Source: Fusobacterium gastrosuis
GTDB lineage: Bacteria > Fusobacteriota > Fusobacteriia > Fusobacteriales > Fusobacteriaceae
Assembly: GCF_900095285.1 (NCBI RefSeq)
Contig: NZ_LT607734.1
Span: 434,001-498,000, forward strand
Reading direction: 5' to 3'
DNA: 64,000 nt
Shown: positions 42,201 through 51,145 of the stretch, in pieces
How positions within the stretch are numbered: position 1 is the stretch's first letter
Layout of the letters: each line of letters opens with the position of its first letter
Made by a program: the position numbers and the translations under genes
The notes under the pieces: model-generated
Database searches by the model: none
Told to the model about the DNA's origin: nothing
The model's input: the letters and a program-made list of their open reading frames with translations, nothing else

Positions 42201-44648
42201 ATGAGTATCTTGTCCTATTGCTATTCCACCTGTCATTTTATCTGTATCTCTTCCAAAAGCTATTATTGCTTCATGGTTTGCCGAACTCATTTGATGTGAT
42301 TGAGCATTTTTTCCTATTGCTATTCCACCTGTTCCTGGTTCTCCATCTCTTTTATTTACACTAGCTCCATTACCTATTGCTACTGAGTTTTCTATTAATG
42401 CACTTGCATTTGGTCCTATTGCAATAGCTCCTTCTTGAGTTGCTCCATCATTCTTATAGTTAGCTACATCTGTTGCTTGTTTTACAGAAAAATATTTTAT
42501 TGGGCTTGCTGAAGAGGCTGAAATATTTGCAACTGTACTCGCTAAAGCATATAATTGTGAGCCATTTATCGCGTCTGTTGAAGTTTTAGAAATTTCTCCT
42601 GCTGCAACGTTCATTATTCTTCTTTCAAGACCTGCTGAACCTACTGTAACTGCACCATCTGCTTTCGCTCCAGCAAATCCACCATAACTTACTCCATTTA
42701 TAGTTGCTGTATCTACTGTTCCTGTTGCTCCTGCTGTTGTTGTAGTTCCATCTTTATTTACTGAAGTTTTATTTTTAACTGATGTATTTGCAGTAATAGC
42801 ATCTCCTTTAACTGCTGTACTATTATTTCCTAAATAAACAGAGTTTTCTACTGTTCCTAAATCTTTTGCTCCAATTCCACTACCTAAAACATAAGTATTT
42901 GAAGTATTTATATAGTTATTATTTCCTATTGCTTTTGAATTTTCTACAGCTGCTGTGTCAGTCAACCCATTAGCAGTTTGTAATTTCTCATTTGCATCAT
43001 AAGTTGCAGTTGCACCTATTTGGTTGTTATTTCCTAATACTGACACATTCTTTGATGTAGATCCCACTGCATTGTCATTTCCAAATGTATATGAACCTGC
43101 TCCTGATACTATTGATGGATCTCCTAATGCTCCTGAATTTTCTCCACTTATAACATTCCCTGTTCCAATTGAGATCGAACTTTCTCCTGTTGCTTTAGCC
43201 CCATGTCCTATTGCTATTGCATCTGTTTTTGTAGCATCTGCTTCTGTTCCTAAAGAAATTGTATTTGATTTTTCAATAAAATCTTTCGTTGTATTAGAAT
43301 TATTTACACCTATAGCAATATTATTGTCACCTTTAATCTTGTTAGCTATATTTACCCCTAAAGCAAGATTGTTATTTCCTTTCATATAACTTCCTGCTGA
43401 TTTACCTATTGCTGTATTAGAATCTCCATAAATTCTATTACCTGTTTTACTTCCTATTCCTATATTTGCTGCTCCACCACTATTTGGTCCATCTATATAG
43501 TTTCCACTTCCTTCTCCCATAGCAACATTATCTTGTCCTGCTATCCAGTTCCCTGAATTTGCTCCAACTACAGTATTGTGTTCTGCTCCTGATTGAATTG
43601 GAGAATTTGGATTAGTTTCATCAGGTCTTATATATTCTGTTTTCTTTGCTTCATCAAACACTTCTTTTTCACTATCCCATGTTCTATATCCAACATGACT
43701 TCCACTATTATATCCTAAAGCTAAACTTTGATTTGAAATTACATTACTTCCTGCGAATTTACCTATTGCTACATTTGAGTTTCCCTTTATATGATTAGAA
43801 TCTCCTAATCCCTTAACATCTACCCCTGCATTTTCTCCAAAAGCTATATTTCCTAAACCAGATACATTTTGACCTGCATTACGCCCCAAAGCATAATTTG
43901 CAGCTCCTGTTACATTTTGACCTGCATGAGATCCTATTGCTACATTTTCATCTCCTGTTACACTTTTCCCTGCTTGAGGTCCAAAGGCAAAGTTGTAATT
44001 TCCATTTGTTATTTGTCCTGCTTGAAAACCAACTGCCATATTATATCCTCCAGTTGTATTTGCTCCTGCTCCTTTCATTAGAGCTACATTATTTCCTAAA
44101 GGCTTTCCATCTATATCCTTAACATTATGTCCTGCTTCATCTCCAAAAGCAAAGTTATAATTTGAAATAGCGTCATTTCCTGCTTTATTTCCAAAAGCAA
44201 AGTTATATTTTCCGCCATTTCTAAAACCTGCTCCTTCTCCAAATATGAACTTATATTCCCCACTTACTGCATGTCCTGCTGCATTACCAAATATTATCCC
44301 ATAATTAATAGCAGAATCAGAAGCCGCCCATTTACCAAAAACTATTCTGTAATCACCAGAGCCATGCCAACCTTCATTCCCTGGAACATCATTTTTCTCG
44401 GCAAAAATTAAACTATGTGTTCCATTTGTTGCGACATCTCCGACCAAAATATTTTTACTCCCTTGATTAGCTACGTCTCCTATATGAATACTATTTTTGG
44501 AATCATCAGTTACTACTGCTGAATTTGATATTGTATTAATCCCAAAAAATCCTGTAATTAAAAAAGCAACAACCACTCCTTCATTAAAAGTAACTCTCTT
44601 TTTCATACACCTTTTTAAAAATTTTTCAACTCCATTTAAATAATTCAA
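39237..44648 (-). CDS. Trimeric autotransporter adhesin (YadA-like, type Vc)
   Basis: Surface adhesin of 1803 residues. The N-terminus '[20 protein letters not shown]' followed by a hydrophobic core (about 23-43) is the extended signal peptide used by fusobacterial autotransporters. Start is TTG after AGGGGGAT. The long passenger is built of YadA-head type repeats ('[13 protein letters not shown]', 'NSVAIGNGA') with neck motifs '[10 protein letters not shown]' at two places. A collagen-like Gly-X-Y stretch (about residues 1468-1568) and a stalk '[18 protein letters not shown]' follow. The C-terminal membrane anchor (about 1715-1803) ends '[11 protein letters not shown]'. It should form trimers and bind host or bacterial partners; the ligand cannot be inferred. 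Two perfect internal copies and an upstream C9 tract suggest variability. Confidence 0.95.
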   Translation of the reverse strand: MNYLNGVEKFLKRCMKKRVTFNEGVVVAFLITGFFGINTISNSAVVTDDSKNSIHIGDVANQGSKNILVGDVATNGTHSLIFAEKNDVPGNEGWHGSGDYRIVFGKWAASDSAINYGIIFGNAAGHAVSGEYKFIFGEGAGFRNGGKYNFAFGNKAGNDAISNYNFAFGDEAGHNVKDIDGKPLGNNVALMKGAGANTTGGYNMAVGFQAGQITNGNYNFAFGPQAGKSVTGDENVAIGSHAGQNVTGAANYALGRNAGQNVSGLGNIAFGENAGVDVKGLGDSNHIKGNSNVAIGKFAGSNVISNQSLALGYNSGSHVGYRTWDSEKEVFDEAKKTEYIRPDETNPNSPIQSGAEHNTVVGANSGNWIAGQDNVAMGEGSGNYIDGPNSGGAANIGIGSKTGNRIYGDSNTAIGKSAGSYMKGNNNLALGVNIANKIKGDNNIAIGVNNSNTTKDFIEKSNTISLGTEADATKTDAIAIGHGAKATGESSISIGTGNVISGENSGALGDPSIVSGAGSYTFGNDNAVGSTSKNVSVLGNNNQIGATATYDANEKLQTANGLTDTAAVENSKAIGNNNYINTSNTYVLGSGIGAKDLGTVENSVYLGNNSTAVKGDAITANTSVKNKTSVNKDGTTTTAGATGTVDTATINGVSYGGFAGAKADGAVTVGSAGLERRIMNVAAGEISKTSTDAINGSQLYALASTVANISASSASPIKYFSVKQATDVANYKNDGATQEGAIAIGPNASALIENSVAIGNGASVNKRDGEPGTGGIAIGKNAQSHQMSSANHEAIIAFGRDTDKMTGGIAIGQDTHARIGNVELGNRDYRGQIGDFDLAGKTNWNVTTGVGTTAVGDNSYAMGNFQSINGAYNLISKAYDKSTASWAGNQIVRGQNALHNAGAAIQGFGATINGSLNTIEANENLTANLWSVLGGTPDHPANGLMYSGMASSIVGTANRINKSNGALIFGTGNEITNSYLTPNSPIIMDTLSMNTGFLGTLKLDPTISNSTIKELSDTLRKFSTDNRLASVGIMGGANKADYALFSNINGVGNTLTGKGGVTLSSYNTDFKRATANANIFSAFNSITGYENKGTNVTHSIITGSWNELENTEKNIVMGNKHVLKGSTTDSATGNIILGFNKDKDTDDIKEGIDDAVTIGNNTKIGGNNAIAIGKEAQALGESSISIGTGNIVKANYSGALGDPSIVSGAGSYTFGNDNAVGSTSKNVSVLGNNNQIGATATYDANEKLQTANGLTDTAAVENSKAIGNNNYINTSNTYVLGSGIGAKDLGTVENSVYLGNNSTAVKGDAITANTSVKNKTSVNKDGTTTTAGATGTVDTATINGVSYGGFAGAKADGAVTVGSAGLERRIMNVAAGEISKTSTDAINGSQLYVGLEKISLMPAMFYESTLKSGDTYTKSTSIADIPISKLKMDFGYGIKAEKVTNSGEDIILVTLDKDSIKNDIDFKGPKGDTGSTGPQGEKGEKGEIGSTGPQGEKGEKGEIGLTGPQGEKGEKGEIGLTGPQGEKGEKGETGSAGPQGEKGEKGETGLAGPQGPAGKDGKNGIDGKPATAVVVNNNDGTHTFTVKNSDGTETSTVIRDGKDGNGGTGAIETVVAGSTNVTVNNTKQNSTGGKEYTVDLAKDISVNSVIAGNTKVDTNGVVINNGPSMTTSGIHAGDKKITNVVAGEADTDAVNVSQLKGVEKTINNNITNIEQRLDDVEGKMDKGFANLTAMATLEFMDLGVNQVAVGAAVGTYGGSQAVAVGVQGAPTENTRIYAKVSATPGRKAKTAAGVGATWRFNLK
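39945..40245 (-). repeat. Collagen-like Gly-X-Y segment with 45-bp tandem repeats
   Basis: Within the adhesin, about 100 residues follow a Gly-X-Y pattern. Five near-identical 15-residue units GEKGEKGE(I/T)G(S/L)(T/A)GPQ are encoded by 45-bp tandem repeats that are very similar at DNA level, so the number of copies can probably change by slippage or recombination. It likely forms a triple helix in the trimer, between head and stalk. Confidence 0.85.
40483..41054 (-). repeat. 572-bp perfect direct repeat, copy nearer the C-terminus
   Basis: Identical base for base to 42559-43130 by my comparison, offset 2076 bp, within the same gene and frame. It encodes about 190 residues ending in a '[10 protein letters not shown]' neck. 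The sequence differs directly outside both borders. Confidence 0.9.
42559..43130 (-). repeat. 572-bp perfect direct repeat, copy nearer the N-terminus
   Basis: Second copy of the repeat at 40483-41054. Lack of any difference implies recent duplication or ongoing gene conversion. Recombination between the copies would delete 2076 bp (692 codons) in frame. Confidence 0.9.
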
Positions 44649-44704
44649 ATTCTTATCCCCCTATATTTAATATTTTTTATTTTTTTATATATAAGACTTG
44701 TTAT

Positions 44705-44733
44705 ATTTTGCTTCATTTTTTCTTTATTGTCAA
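44705..44733 (-). promoter_or_regulatory. Candidate promoter of the trimeric autotransporter
   Basis: Perfect -35 TTGACA (44728-44733), 17-base spacer, weak -10 CAAAAT (44705-44710). A TATAAC also overlaps but at a spacing of 22. A strong -35 with a poor -10 suits activation from upstream. Confidence 0.5.
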
Positions 44734-44775
44734 AGTTTTTTTAGCACCATATGTTATTTAAACAGTAATTTTTAA

Positions 44776-44784
44776 CCCCCCCCC
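44776..44784. repeat. C9 homopolymer upstream of the adhesin promoter
   Basis: Nine consecutive C (G9 on the transcribed sense strand) about 43 bases upstream of the -35 box, in a region that is otherwise nearly pure A/T. Such tracts slip during replication and can alter promoter strength, giving phase-variable expression. Confidence 0.85.
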
Positions 44785-44908
44785 GTACAATTTTATATTT
44801 AAAAATATTATTTTTACATTGTTTTATTCTTTTTTATAAAAAATATTAATTTTTTTTAATTTTTTATTTTGTTCTGAAATAGAACTTAAAAAATCAATTT
44901 TTTTAAAT

Positions 44909-44962
44909 AAAAAAAGGCTATTTATAAGCCGATGAAACTCATTAACTTACAATAACCTTTTA
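44909..44962 (-). terminator. Terminator after the NSS transporter
   Basis: A long interrupted stem on the minus strand: AAAAGGTTATT / AATAGCCTTTT at the base, TAAG / CTTA in the middle and ATGA / TCAT at the tip, followed by TTTTTTT. Confidence 0.8.
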
Positions 44963-44976
44963 AATACTATTATGCC

Positions 44977-46290
44977 CTATAATCCTCCGTATATTACTCC
45001 TAAAATAAAAACAATTAATGTTAGCGGTACATACACATATTTTCCCAAACAATGATATCCATAACCTCTTTTAACTTTACTTCCAAGGTTCAATTCTTCC
45101 ATAAAAGTTTCTTTTTTTAGTAACCAAAACCAAGATACAGCCCCAATAACTGCTCCCAATGGAATTATATAAATACTTACAATATCCATCCATGGTCCTA
45201 CTCTATGAACTGGTTCTATGTATATTCCTATGACCAATGTTATCAATCCTAAAATTAGAACTATCATGGTTCTTGTTATTTTAAACCTTGTCTGTAAGGA
45301 TTCTACAACTACTTCAAACATATTTTGTAATGATGTTAATGCTGCAAATACCACAGAGATAAAAAATAAAATAGCTAAAATTTGCCCAAATGGCATCTGT
45401 CTAAACACATTTGGCAAAGTAATAAACATAAGTGATGGCCCGGCACTTGGTGAATATCCAAAAGCAAATGAAGCAGGAATAACAACAACTGCCGATATCA
45501 TTGCTGCTATTGTGTCATATATTCCAGTTTTCACTGCACCATCAACGATATCTTCTTTTTTATTTAAATACGCTCCACACACAATCATTCCACTACCAGT
45601 TATAGACAGAGAAAAGAATGCCTGTCCCATTGCATTTATCCATGTGTCAATATTATATAAGTATTTCCAGTCAGGTATCAGTAAATACTTATACCCCTCT
45701 ATTGCATTTGGTAAAAAAGCAACTCTAACTGCTAGAATCAAAAATAGTACAAAAAATATAGGCATCATTATTTTATTTGTCTTTTCTATTCCTTTTGCCC
45801 CTGCAAAGATTGTTATCAATGTCCCTATTATCACCGCTATATGCCAAGGTAATATTACAAAATTTCCTTCTGTTGCTTGTGAAAAAAATAACTCTGCATC
45901 TACTTTCAATAACTCTCCTGTTACTGAAGCTCCAAAAGATCTCAATACCCAAGAAGCTATAATTGCATAACCAATAGCTATTGTCATTGAACCTAATAGT
46001 GGAATATATGCTAAAAGATAGCCCAGCTTACCTTTTTTTACATCATTCCAAGCATACTCATAAGATCCTAAAGTCCCAGTTCCGGACCTTCTCCCAATTA
46101 CAAATTCAGCTGATAATCCTACTGCTGAAAATAGAGCAATAAACATAAAATATATAATTAAAAATACTGCTCCACCATATTTCCCAACTCTATATGGAAA
46201 TGCCCATATATTTGCCATACCTACTGCTGATCCTACACATGATAAAATAAATCCTAATTTTGTCTGAAATTTCTCTCCCGTCTTTGACAT
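44977..46290 (-). CDS. Sodium-dependent transporter, NSS (SNF) family
   Basis: Inner-membrane symporter with the LeuT fold, importing an amino acid or amine with sodium. The 437-residue protein has eleven hydrophobic segments, which is typical of the bacterial 11-helix subgroup. The first helix carries the ion-site motif 'FILSCVGSAVGMANIWAFPY', the third region 'GTLGSYEYAW', helix 6 'SLSITGSGMIVCG' and helix 8 'FAALTSLQNMFEVVVESL'. The substrate cannot be deduced. Its ATG overlaps the stop of the EutJ-like gene (TAATG), so the two are coupled. Confidence 0.92.
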   Translation of the reverse strand: MSKTGEKFQTKLGFILSCVGSAVGMANIWAFPYRVGKYGGAVFLIIYFMFIALFSAVGLSAEFVIGRRSGTGTLGSYEYAWNDVKKGKLGYLLAYIPLLGSMTIAIGYAIIASWVLRSFGASVTGELLKVDAELFFSQATEGNFVILPWHIAVIIGTLITIFAGAKGIEKTNKIMMPIFFVLFLILAVRVAFLPNAIEGYKYLLIPDWKYLYNIDTWINAMGQAFFSLSITGSGMIVCGAYLNKKEDIVDGAVKTGIYDTIAAMISAVVVIPASFAFGYSPSAGPSLMFITLPNVFRQMPFGQILAILFFISVVFAALTSLQNMFEVVVESLQTRFKITRTMIVLILGLITLVIGIYIEPVHRVGPWMDIVSIYIIPLGAVIGAVSWFWLLKKETFMEELNLGSKVKRGYGYHCLGKYVYVPLTLIVFILGVIYGGL

Positions 46291-47135
46291 TACTTCCCAC
46301 CTTTTTTATTTTTGTTTATCAATCCAGTCAACGCTATCCCAATTGGTGTTATATAAAGTGGCATATAAGGTTTATATACTCTTACACCTATTTCTTTTTC
46401 AAAAATTTTTTCTGCTTCTTTAAAACTAGCTGCTCCACCAACTAAATATGCTTCTTTTACATCAAATTTTTCAATATATTTCTTTGATATTGTTGCCATT
46501 TTTTGTAAAACTGGTGTTACTTTCACAAATACTTCACTCTCTCTTTTTGGATCAAGCTTAATATCTTCCGCTTCTTCAAAATCTATACCACTGCTTCCGG
46601 CAATTACTAAAGTCATATGTGTTCCACCTGTTGGCTCATCCGCAACAAATATAACTTCTCCTTTTTCAAGTATACTGATACCAGTTGTTCCACCTCCAAC
46701 ATCTATTACTGCACCATCTTTTATTCCTAAGACATATGAAGCAGCAGTTGGTTCATCAACAACTTCTAAAACATCTATTCCAGCACTTTCTACAACATTT
46801 ACTATGGCTTTTACACTACCTTGTTCTACTCCTGGCGGAATTGCAGTATACCCTTGTGTTATCTCTATTCCCAATTTTTCTTCTAAATCTTCTTTAAGTT
46901 TTCTAACTATACCTATAGCCCCAACAAAATCAACTACTATTCCATCTTTAACAACTCTTGAACGCTTTGTCGCTCCTGCTATTGGATTCCCATTCTTATC
47001 TAAAACCGTAATGACAATATTTGCAGTTCCTAAATCAACACCAACATAAAATTCACTTTTATCAAAATTTAAATTGGGTTTAGTTATCGTTTTTTCAAAT
47101 TTTTTTATATAATCGTTTACCTTTTTTAAATCCAT
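46290..47135 (-). CDS. EutJ-like actin/Hsp70-fold protein
   Basis: The start is set at ATG 47135, which has GAGGTG before it; the longer frame adds 20 residues without a good site. The 281-residue protein matches the EutJ family: 'FYVGVDLGTANIVITVLD' (phosphate 1), 'PPGVEQGSVKAIVNVVESAG', 'VDEPTAASYVLGIKDGAVID' (phosphate 2 to connect), 'GGTHMTLVIAGS' and 'AYLVGGAASFKEAEKIFEKE'. EutJ is a putative chaperone or reactivase in ethanolamine utilisation. No other eut or microcompartment gene is near; instead it is coupled to an NSS transporter, so its role here may differ. Confidence 0.85.
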   Translation of the reverse strand: MDLKKVNDYIKKFEKTITKPNLNFDKSEFYVGVDLGTANIVITVLDKNGNPIAGATKRSRVVKDGIVVDFVGAIGIVRKLKEDLEEKLGIEITQGYTAIPPGVEQGSVKAIVNVVESAGIDVLEVVDEPTAASYVLGIKDGAVIDVGGGTTGISILEKGEVIFVADEPTGGTHMTLVIAGSSGIDFEEAEDIKLDPKRESEVFVKVTPVLQKMATISKKYIEKFDVKEAYLVGGAASFKEAEKIFEKEIGVRVYKPYMPLYITPIGIALTGLINKNKKGGK

Positions 47136-47218
47136 ATTACACCTCACTATATATAAAATAGCTCTCTTTACTATAAATAAAACCTTAGCTTCCAAAAGAT
47201 TTTACACTTTTCATATTG

Positions 47219-47241
47219 TAAAAAAGCCGACTATGTCGGCT
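47219..47241 (-). terminator. Terminator after the GNAT gene
   Basis: AGCCGAC / GTCGGCT with a 3-nt loop followed by TTTTTT on the minus strand, 31 bases past the stop. Confidence 0.8.
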
Positions 47242-47272
47242 AATATTACCATTTTTTCTTAATTGAATTCTA

Positions 47273-47545
47273 TTAATAAGCTTTTATGTCGTCATATTCT
47301 CCTGATTCAAATTTTTTAACAACATAAGAGCACACAGGTTTCACCTTAAAATTATTTTCTCTAGCATACTTTGTCGCCTCATCCAATAATTTTCCTGCAA
47401 TACCTTGCCCTTTTAGCTTTTCTGAAACTTCCGTATGATCAAAAATCAAAATATTATCTATTCTTTTGTATTCTAATTCAGCTAAAATCTCTTTGTCTTC
47501 ACCATGTATATAAAATCCTTGTCCTTCATAATGAATTATATTCAT
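47273..47545 (-). CDS. Small GNAT-fold N-acetyltransferase (YjdJ-like)
   Basis: A 90-residue protein of the minimal GNAT type that consists mostly of the acetyl-CoA binding core. It shows 'LAELEYKRIDNILIFDHTEV', the acetyl-CoA loop 'LKGQGIAGKLLDEATKYARE' (Q/R-x-x-G-x-G/A-like) and 'KVKPVCSYVVKKF' for the last strand. The substrate is unknown. Single gene with its own terminator; its ATG lacks a strong ribosome binding site (only AAAGTAGG). Confidence 0.85.
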   Translation of the reverse strand: MNIIHYEGQGFYIHGEDKEILAELEYKRIDNILIFDHTEVSEKLKGQGIAGKLLDEATKYARENNFKVKPVCSYVVKKFESGEYDDIKAY

Positions 47546-47603
47546 ATTTATACCTACTTTCTATTTTTATTCACAAAATTATAACATGTTTTAAATAAAA
47601 AAT

Positions 47604-47633
47604 AAAGTTTCTAGCTATAAAGCTAGAAACTTA
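47604..47633 (-). terminator. Terminator between the GNAT and secreted beta-propeller genes
   Basis: Eleven-bp stem AAGTTTCTAGC / GCTAGAAACTT with a 6-nt loop and a T-rich run on the minus strand (TTATTTTTTATTT). It lies about 90 bases past the stop of the propeller gene and may also insulate the other strand. Confidence 0.65.
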
Positions 47634-47722
47634 TTATAAATTTTTATTATAATTGTATTTTTTTAATTACCAAGTAAAAAATAATGAAATAGTTCTTGTA
47701 TTTCGATGATAAATCGACTTTT

Positions 47723-48583
47723 TTATTTTACTTTTTCATAGATATACAATTCATGTAATTCTTTATCATAACCAGGATAGAAACCTACTGGCATTCCTCT
47801 ATCTATTCTTGTTCCTCTATTTGATAATACTAATAAATCTGAATTAGTTGGATCAATTGCCAGTCCTTCTATTTCTCCTGCTCTTAAAAAATCTTTCATT
47901 TCTCTAAATAAAGTTACATATGCTGCTGTCTTACTATAATCTGAAATATCTACCATATAAATGTTATCAGATTCATCATAATCTGCATCTCCATCATCTG
48001 CAGAAATTAAAATTTTACCATCTATTGCAAAAATTCCTTGTACATATTGCGGATCTGGTCTTAAATGTAATTTCCCATCATATTTTTTAGTTTCTAAATT
48101 ATAACGATACAAATATTTTCCTTTTGTCCAATCTGACATCCACACTGTATTTTTATCTCTATCTACTGTAAGTCCACTTACCTCTACTTGCCCAGATTCT
48201 GCTATCCAAGGGATAGAATATTTATACTCTAGAGTTTCGGCATCATATACAGCTACTTGTATATTTTTACTCACACCAAAATCAAAAATTTCTATTCCTG
48301 TATAAATTTCTCCATTCCAAACATCTATATCTCCAAAATGATTAGCTTCTTTTTCTAGAGCTATAAAAGGAGTTTTATTTTCTTGTACCAATTCTCCATC
48401 CTTTGTATATTTATAAAGAGCTGTACTACTTGATACATAATAATATTTTTCATCTACTGCTATTCCTTGTCTTCCTTCTACACTTAAAATAGTCTTTAAC
48501 TTGTATTCATTTCCTAGTTCTGCTTTTGCAAAAGAAAATTGAGAAAATAAACAAACCATGATTACCAAAAAAATTTTTTTCAT
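47723..48583 (-). CDS. Secreted beta-propeller-like protein of unknown function
   Basis: 286 residues with a clear signal peptide (MKKIFLVIMVCLFSQFSFA, cleavage after residue 19) and no lipobox, so periplasmic or released. The mature part has repeating strand units such as 'GIAVDEKYYYVSSSTALYKY', 'DIDVWNGEIYTGIEIFD', 'GLTVDRDKNTVWMSDWTKG', 'IFAIDGKILISADDGDADYD' and 'EGLAIDPTNSDLLVLSNRG', suggesting five to six blades and possible calcium-binding Asp loops. This resembles SdiA-regulated/SMP-30-like propellers. No catalytic role can be assigned. Confidence 0.65.
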   Translation of the reverse strand: MKKIFLVIMVCLFSQFSFAKAELGNEYKLKTILSVEGRQGIAVDEKYYYVSSSTALYKYTKDGELVQENKTPFIALEKEANHFGDIDVWNGEIYTGIEIFDFGVSKNIQVAVYDAETLEYKYSIPWIAESGQVEVSGLTVDRDKNTVWMSDWTKGKYLYRYNLETKKYDGKLHLRPDPQYVQGIFAIDGKILISADDGDADYDESDNIYMVDISDYSKTAAYVTLFREMKDFLRAGEIEGLAIDPTNSDLLVLSNRGTRIDRGMPVGFYPGYDKELHELYIYEKVK

Positions 48584-48729
48584 ATTGTTTCCTCCTTTAT
48601 CTTTATTTTAAAAAGTATAATTATTGCACATTATATTTAATAATTTTAATCTTTATACTTTTTTAGACTATTTAATTATATAAAATTATTGTATTTTTTT
48701 CAATATTTTCTTTTTATGGTAAATTATTG

Positions 48730-48735
48730 TATAAT
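48730..48735 (+). promoter_or_regulatory. -10 element of the MBL-glutaredoxin pair
   Basis: TATAAT 76 bases before the MBL start, followed directly by an AACTAT / ATAGTT hairpin (48736-48754) that would be at the 5' end of the transcript. No clear -35. Confidence 0.4.
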
Positions 48736-48811
48736 AACTATATAAAAAATAGTTAAAATACATTAAATTTAATACTTTACTGTAAAATAAAAATATATTG
48801 GAGTTGATGAT

Positions 48812-49792
48812 ATGTTAAAAGAAGTTTTTAAAAATATTTTTTTAAATGAAGTTACGCTGCCAAAAAATCCTCTAAAAGCTCTAAATTGTTACATAATAAA
48901 AGATACTGATAGAACCCTTGTTATCGACAGTGGATTTGACCATCCAGAAACAGAAGAATTATTTTTTAAAGGTCTTGAAGAAATAGGAGCTGAGATTGGT
49001 AAGACAGATATGTTCGTTACTCATTTACATGCAGATCATTCTGGACTAGCTGCAAAATTTAAAGCTAAATATAAAGGTAAAGTTTATTGTAGTGAAACTG
49101 ACACCACTTATATTAACTCTATGCATGATGTACTTTATTCTCAGCATTTTGTTCCTATTTTAAATCTTATGGGCATCAATCAAGGTGTAGATTTTTTTGC
49201 AACACATCCTGGACTTGTTTACTGTATAAAAGAAAAAATTGAAACTACTCTGGTTAAAGAAGGAGATCAAATAAGTATAGGAAATTATAATTTTGAAGTA
49301 GTCGATGTTACGGGACATACTCCAGGTCATTTGGCTCTTTATGACAAAAATTCTAAGATTTTTTTCGGAGGAGATCATATTTTAAATAAAATTACACCTA
49401 ATATTAGTTTTTGGCATTTTAAATACGGTGACATATTAGGAACTTATTTAAAAAACTTGGATAAAATTTATAATTTAGATATTAATATCGTTTTTTCAGC
49501 TCATAGAAATATAATTGAAAACCATAAACTTAGAATTGATGAGTTAAAAAAGCACTATACTGATAGGAATCTTGAAGTTTTAAATCTCTTAAAACAAGTT
49601 GAAAAAGCAAGCTCTGTTGAAATTGCAGCAAAAATGAAATGGGATTATAGAGCCAATAATTTTGAAGAATTCCCAAATAATCAAAAATGGTTTGCAACAG
49701 GAGAAGCCTTAGCTAATCTTGAACATCTTAGAGCTTTAGGATTAGCAGATTATGAGTTTATAGATGGAGTTGCATTTTATAAAGCACTTTAA
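48812..49792 (+). CDS. Metallo-beta-lactamase-fold hydrolase
   Basis: Cytosolic hydrolase of 326 residues with the zinc motif 'VTHLHADHSGLA' (His71, His73, Asp75, His76), the third ligand region 'VDVTGHTPGHLALYD', 'FFGGDHIL' and 'FSAHRNIIENH'. The C-terminal 90 residues are helical ('HYTDRNLEVLNLLKQVEKAS', 'LANLEHLRALGLADYEF'). They look like the winged-helix extension seen in LACTB2-like and thioesterase-like members. The substrate (thioester, glyoxalase-like or nucleic acid) is open. It is followed at 33 bases by a glutaredoxin-like gene. Confidence 0.85.
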   Translation: MLKEVFKNIFLNEVTLPKNPLKALNCYIIKDTDRTLVIDSGFDHPETEELFFKGLEEIGAEIGKTDMFVTHLHADHSGLAAKFKAKYKGKVYCSETDTTYINSMHDVLYSQHFVPILNLMGINQGVDFFATHPGLVYCIKEKIETTLVKEGDQISIGNYNFEVVDVTGHTPGHLALYDKNSKIFFGGDHILNKITPNISFWHFKYGDILGTYLKNLDKIYNLDINIVFSAHRNIIENHKLRIDELKKHYTDRNLEVLNLLKQVEKASSVEIAAKMKWDYRANNFEEFPNNQKWFATGEALANLEHLRALGLADYEFIDGVAFYKAL

Positions 49793-49825
49793 ATACTTAA
49801 ATAAATTTTTTAAAGGAGGTAACTA

Positions 49826-50077
49826 ATGATAAAATTTTATGGTACAGATTTATGCCCTGACTGTTTAGAAGCAAAAGAATATTTAGAGTCTGTTGGAATT
49901 AAATACGAATTCATAGATATTACAGCTAGTATGTCAAATTTAAAAGAATTTTTAAAATTACGAGATACAAGAGAAGAATTTAAACCTTTTAAAGAACTTG
50001 GATATGCTTGTGTCCCAGCTCTCTTAATGGAAGATAATTCCATTCGACTAGAAGATGATGTTTTTAATTTAAAATAA
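49826..50077 (+). CDS. Glutaredoxin-like thiol-disulfide protein
   Basis: 83-residue thioredoxin-fold protein with the active site CPDC (10-13) in 'FYGTDLCPDCLEAKEYLESV', a 'YACVPALLMED' strand with the cis-proline, and a short end. CPDC differs from the classical CPYC of glutaredoxins. It may reduce disulfides or serve the preceding MBL hydrolase; the pairing is suggestive only. AAGGAGGT site before the ATG. Confidence 0.8.
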   Translation: MIKFYGTDLCPDCLEAKEYLESVGIKYEFIDITASMSNLKEFLKLRDTREEFKPFKELGYACVPALLMEDNSIRLEDDVFNLK

Positions 50078-50106
50078 AAAATGGAGAATTATTCTCCATT
50101 TTTTTA
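50075..50106. terminator. Bidirectional terminator between the glutaredoxin-like and AEC genes
   Basis: Perfect palindrome ATGGAGAAT / ATTCTCCAT flanked by A6 and T7, between convergent genes. Confidence 0.85.
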
Positions 50107-51051
50107 TATCCAACCTAAATTTTTCAATACTATTACCCATACAAAAATAGTAAAGATAGAAAGTATAGTTGTGGATACCACAATTTCTCCGGCTAAATCG
50201 CCAGCAACATTCATTTCTTTTGCCATAGTGAATGATGAAACTGCTGTTGGACACCCGCTCATCGCTAAAAGTGCTACCATTTCCACTCCTGAAAAATTTA
50301 AGTAATGTCCGCATAATAATGTAATCACTGGATTTATAATTAATTTCATTAAGTTTACCGATACTAATTTTTTTAAGTTTTTTAGCATATTTCCTAATTT
50401 TAAACTGGCACCTAGTATAACAAATGATAATGGTGTAGCAATTTTAGCTAAATCTGAAAGAGTTTTATATATTGGTTTTGGCAAATTTATTCCTATTTTT
50501 ATGCATAAAACCGCTGAAACACAACCAATAATTAAAGGATTTTTTAGAGTAGACTTTACTATTTTCCCCCAGCTCACTTCTTTTCCTGAATAGTATTCTA
50601 AAAGTATTACTGCTATAATATTATACAATGGTATAATTATTCCAATAAGCATAGAAACTTTAGCCACGCCTTCTATTCCATATATACTCTCTGCTACTGG
50701 TAATCCAAAAAGTGCAAAGTTACCCCTATATACACCTTGAACCATTACAGCAAATTCTGGTCTATCTGAAACTTTTTTAAAATAAAATAACCATGAAATG
50801 GAAAATATCATTACAACAAATAATACAGGGAAGAATAAAAATTTAAAATTTTTACTAATATCTATATTTTGTGTCCTTATATTATAAATATTTACAAACA
50901 TAAGTACACCCATAAAAACTCTAAATACCATCTTATTCATCTTATTTACAGTTGCATCATCCAGCATGTTTATTTTTTTTAAATAAGCTCCAAGTAACAT
51001 TATAAGTGAAATTGGTAAGACTACATTCACTGCCAATATAAAGTTTTCCAT
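50104..51051 (-). CDS. AEC-family (auxin efflux carrier-like) transporter
   Basis: Inner-membrane carrier with ten hydrophobic segments. With the start at ATG 51051 (AAGGTGG before it; a GTG in that site opens four residues earlier) it has 315 residues, beginning MENFILAVNVVLPISLIMLL. Family features are the N-terminal 'LPISLIMLLGAYLKK', the cytosolic loop near the middle, 'GIGINLPKP'-like (here KIGINLPKPIYKTL) and 'IATPLSFVILGASLKL' with the crossover region. Bacterial members move malate, malonate or other organic acids. The substrate is not evident. Confidence 0.88.
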   Translation of the reverse strand: MENFILAVNVVLPISLIMLLGAYLKKINMLDDATVNKMNKMVFRVFMGVLMFVNIYNIRTQNIDISKNFKFLFFPVLFVVMIFSISWLFYFKKVSDRPEFAVMVQGVYRGNFALFGLPVAESIYGIEGVAKVSMLIGIIIPLYNIIAVILLEYYSGKEVSWGKIVKSTLKNPLIIGCVSAVLCIKIGINLPKPIYKTLSDLAKIATPLSFVILGASLKLGNMLKNLKKLVSVNLMKLIINPVITLLCGHYLNFSGVEMVALLAMSGCPTAVSSFTMAKEMNVAGDLAGEIVVSTTILSIFTIFVWVIVLKNLGWI

Positions 51052-51145
51052 TTCTTGTTCCACCTTTCTTCGCTATACTACTCTTCATTATAAACCTTTT
51101 TATAAAAAAATTCAAAGTGAAACATAGTTATTTTTTAGTTTTTTC

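Noticed and set aside
44641..44660. Short out-of-frame ATG near the adhesin start as a possible alternative start.
   Set aside because: It opens only a few codons. The TTG at 44648 after AGGGGGAT gives the full fusobacterial-type signal peptide.
45218..45970. 250-codon plus-strand frame opposite the NSS transporter.
   Set aside because: The reverse strand of a hydrophobic gene; no start signal, no homology, and the sense gene is clear.
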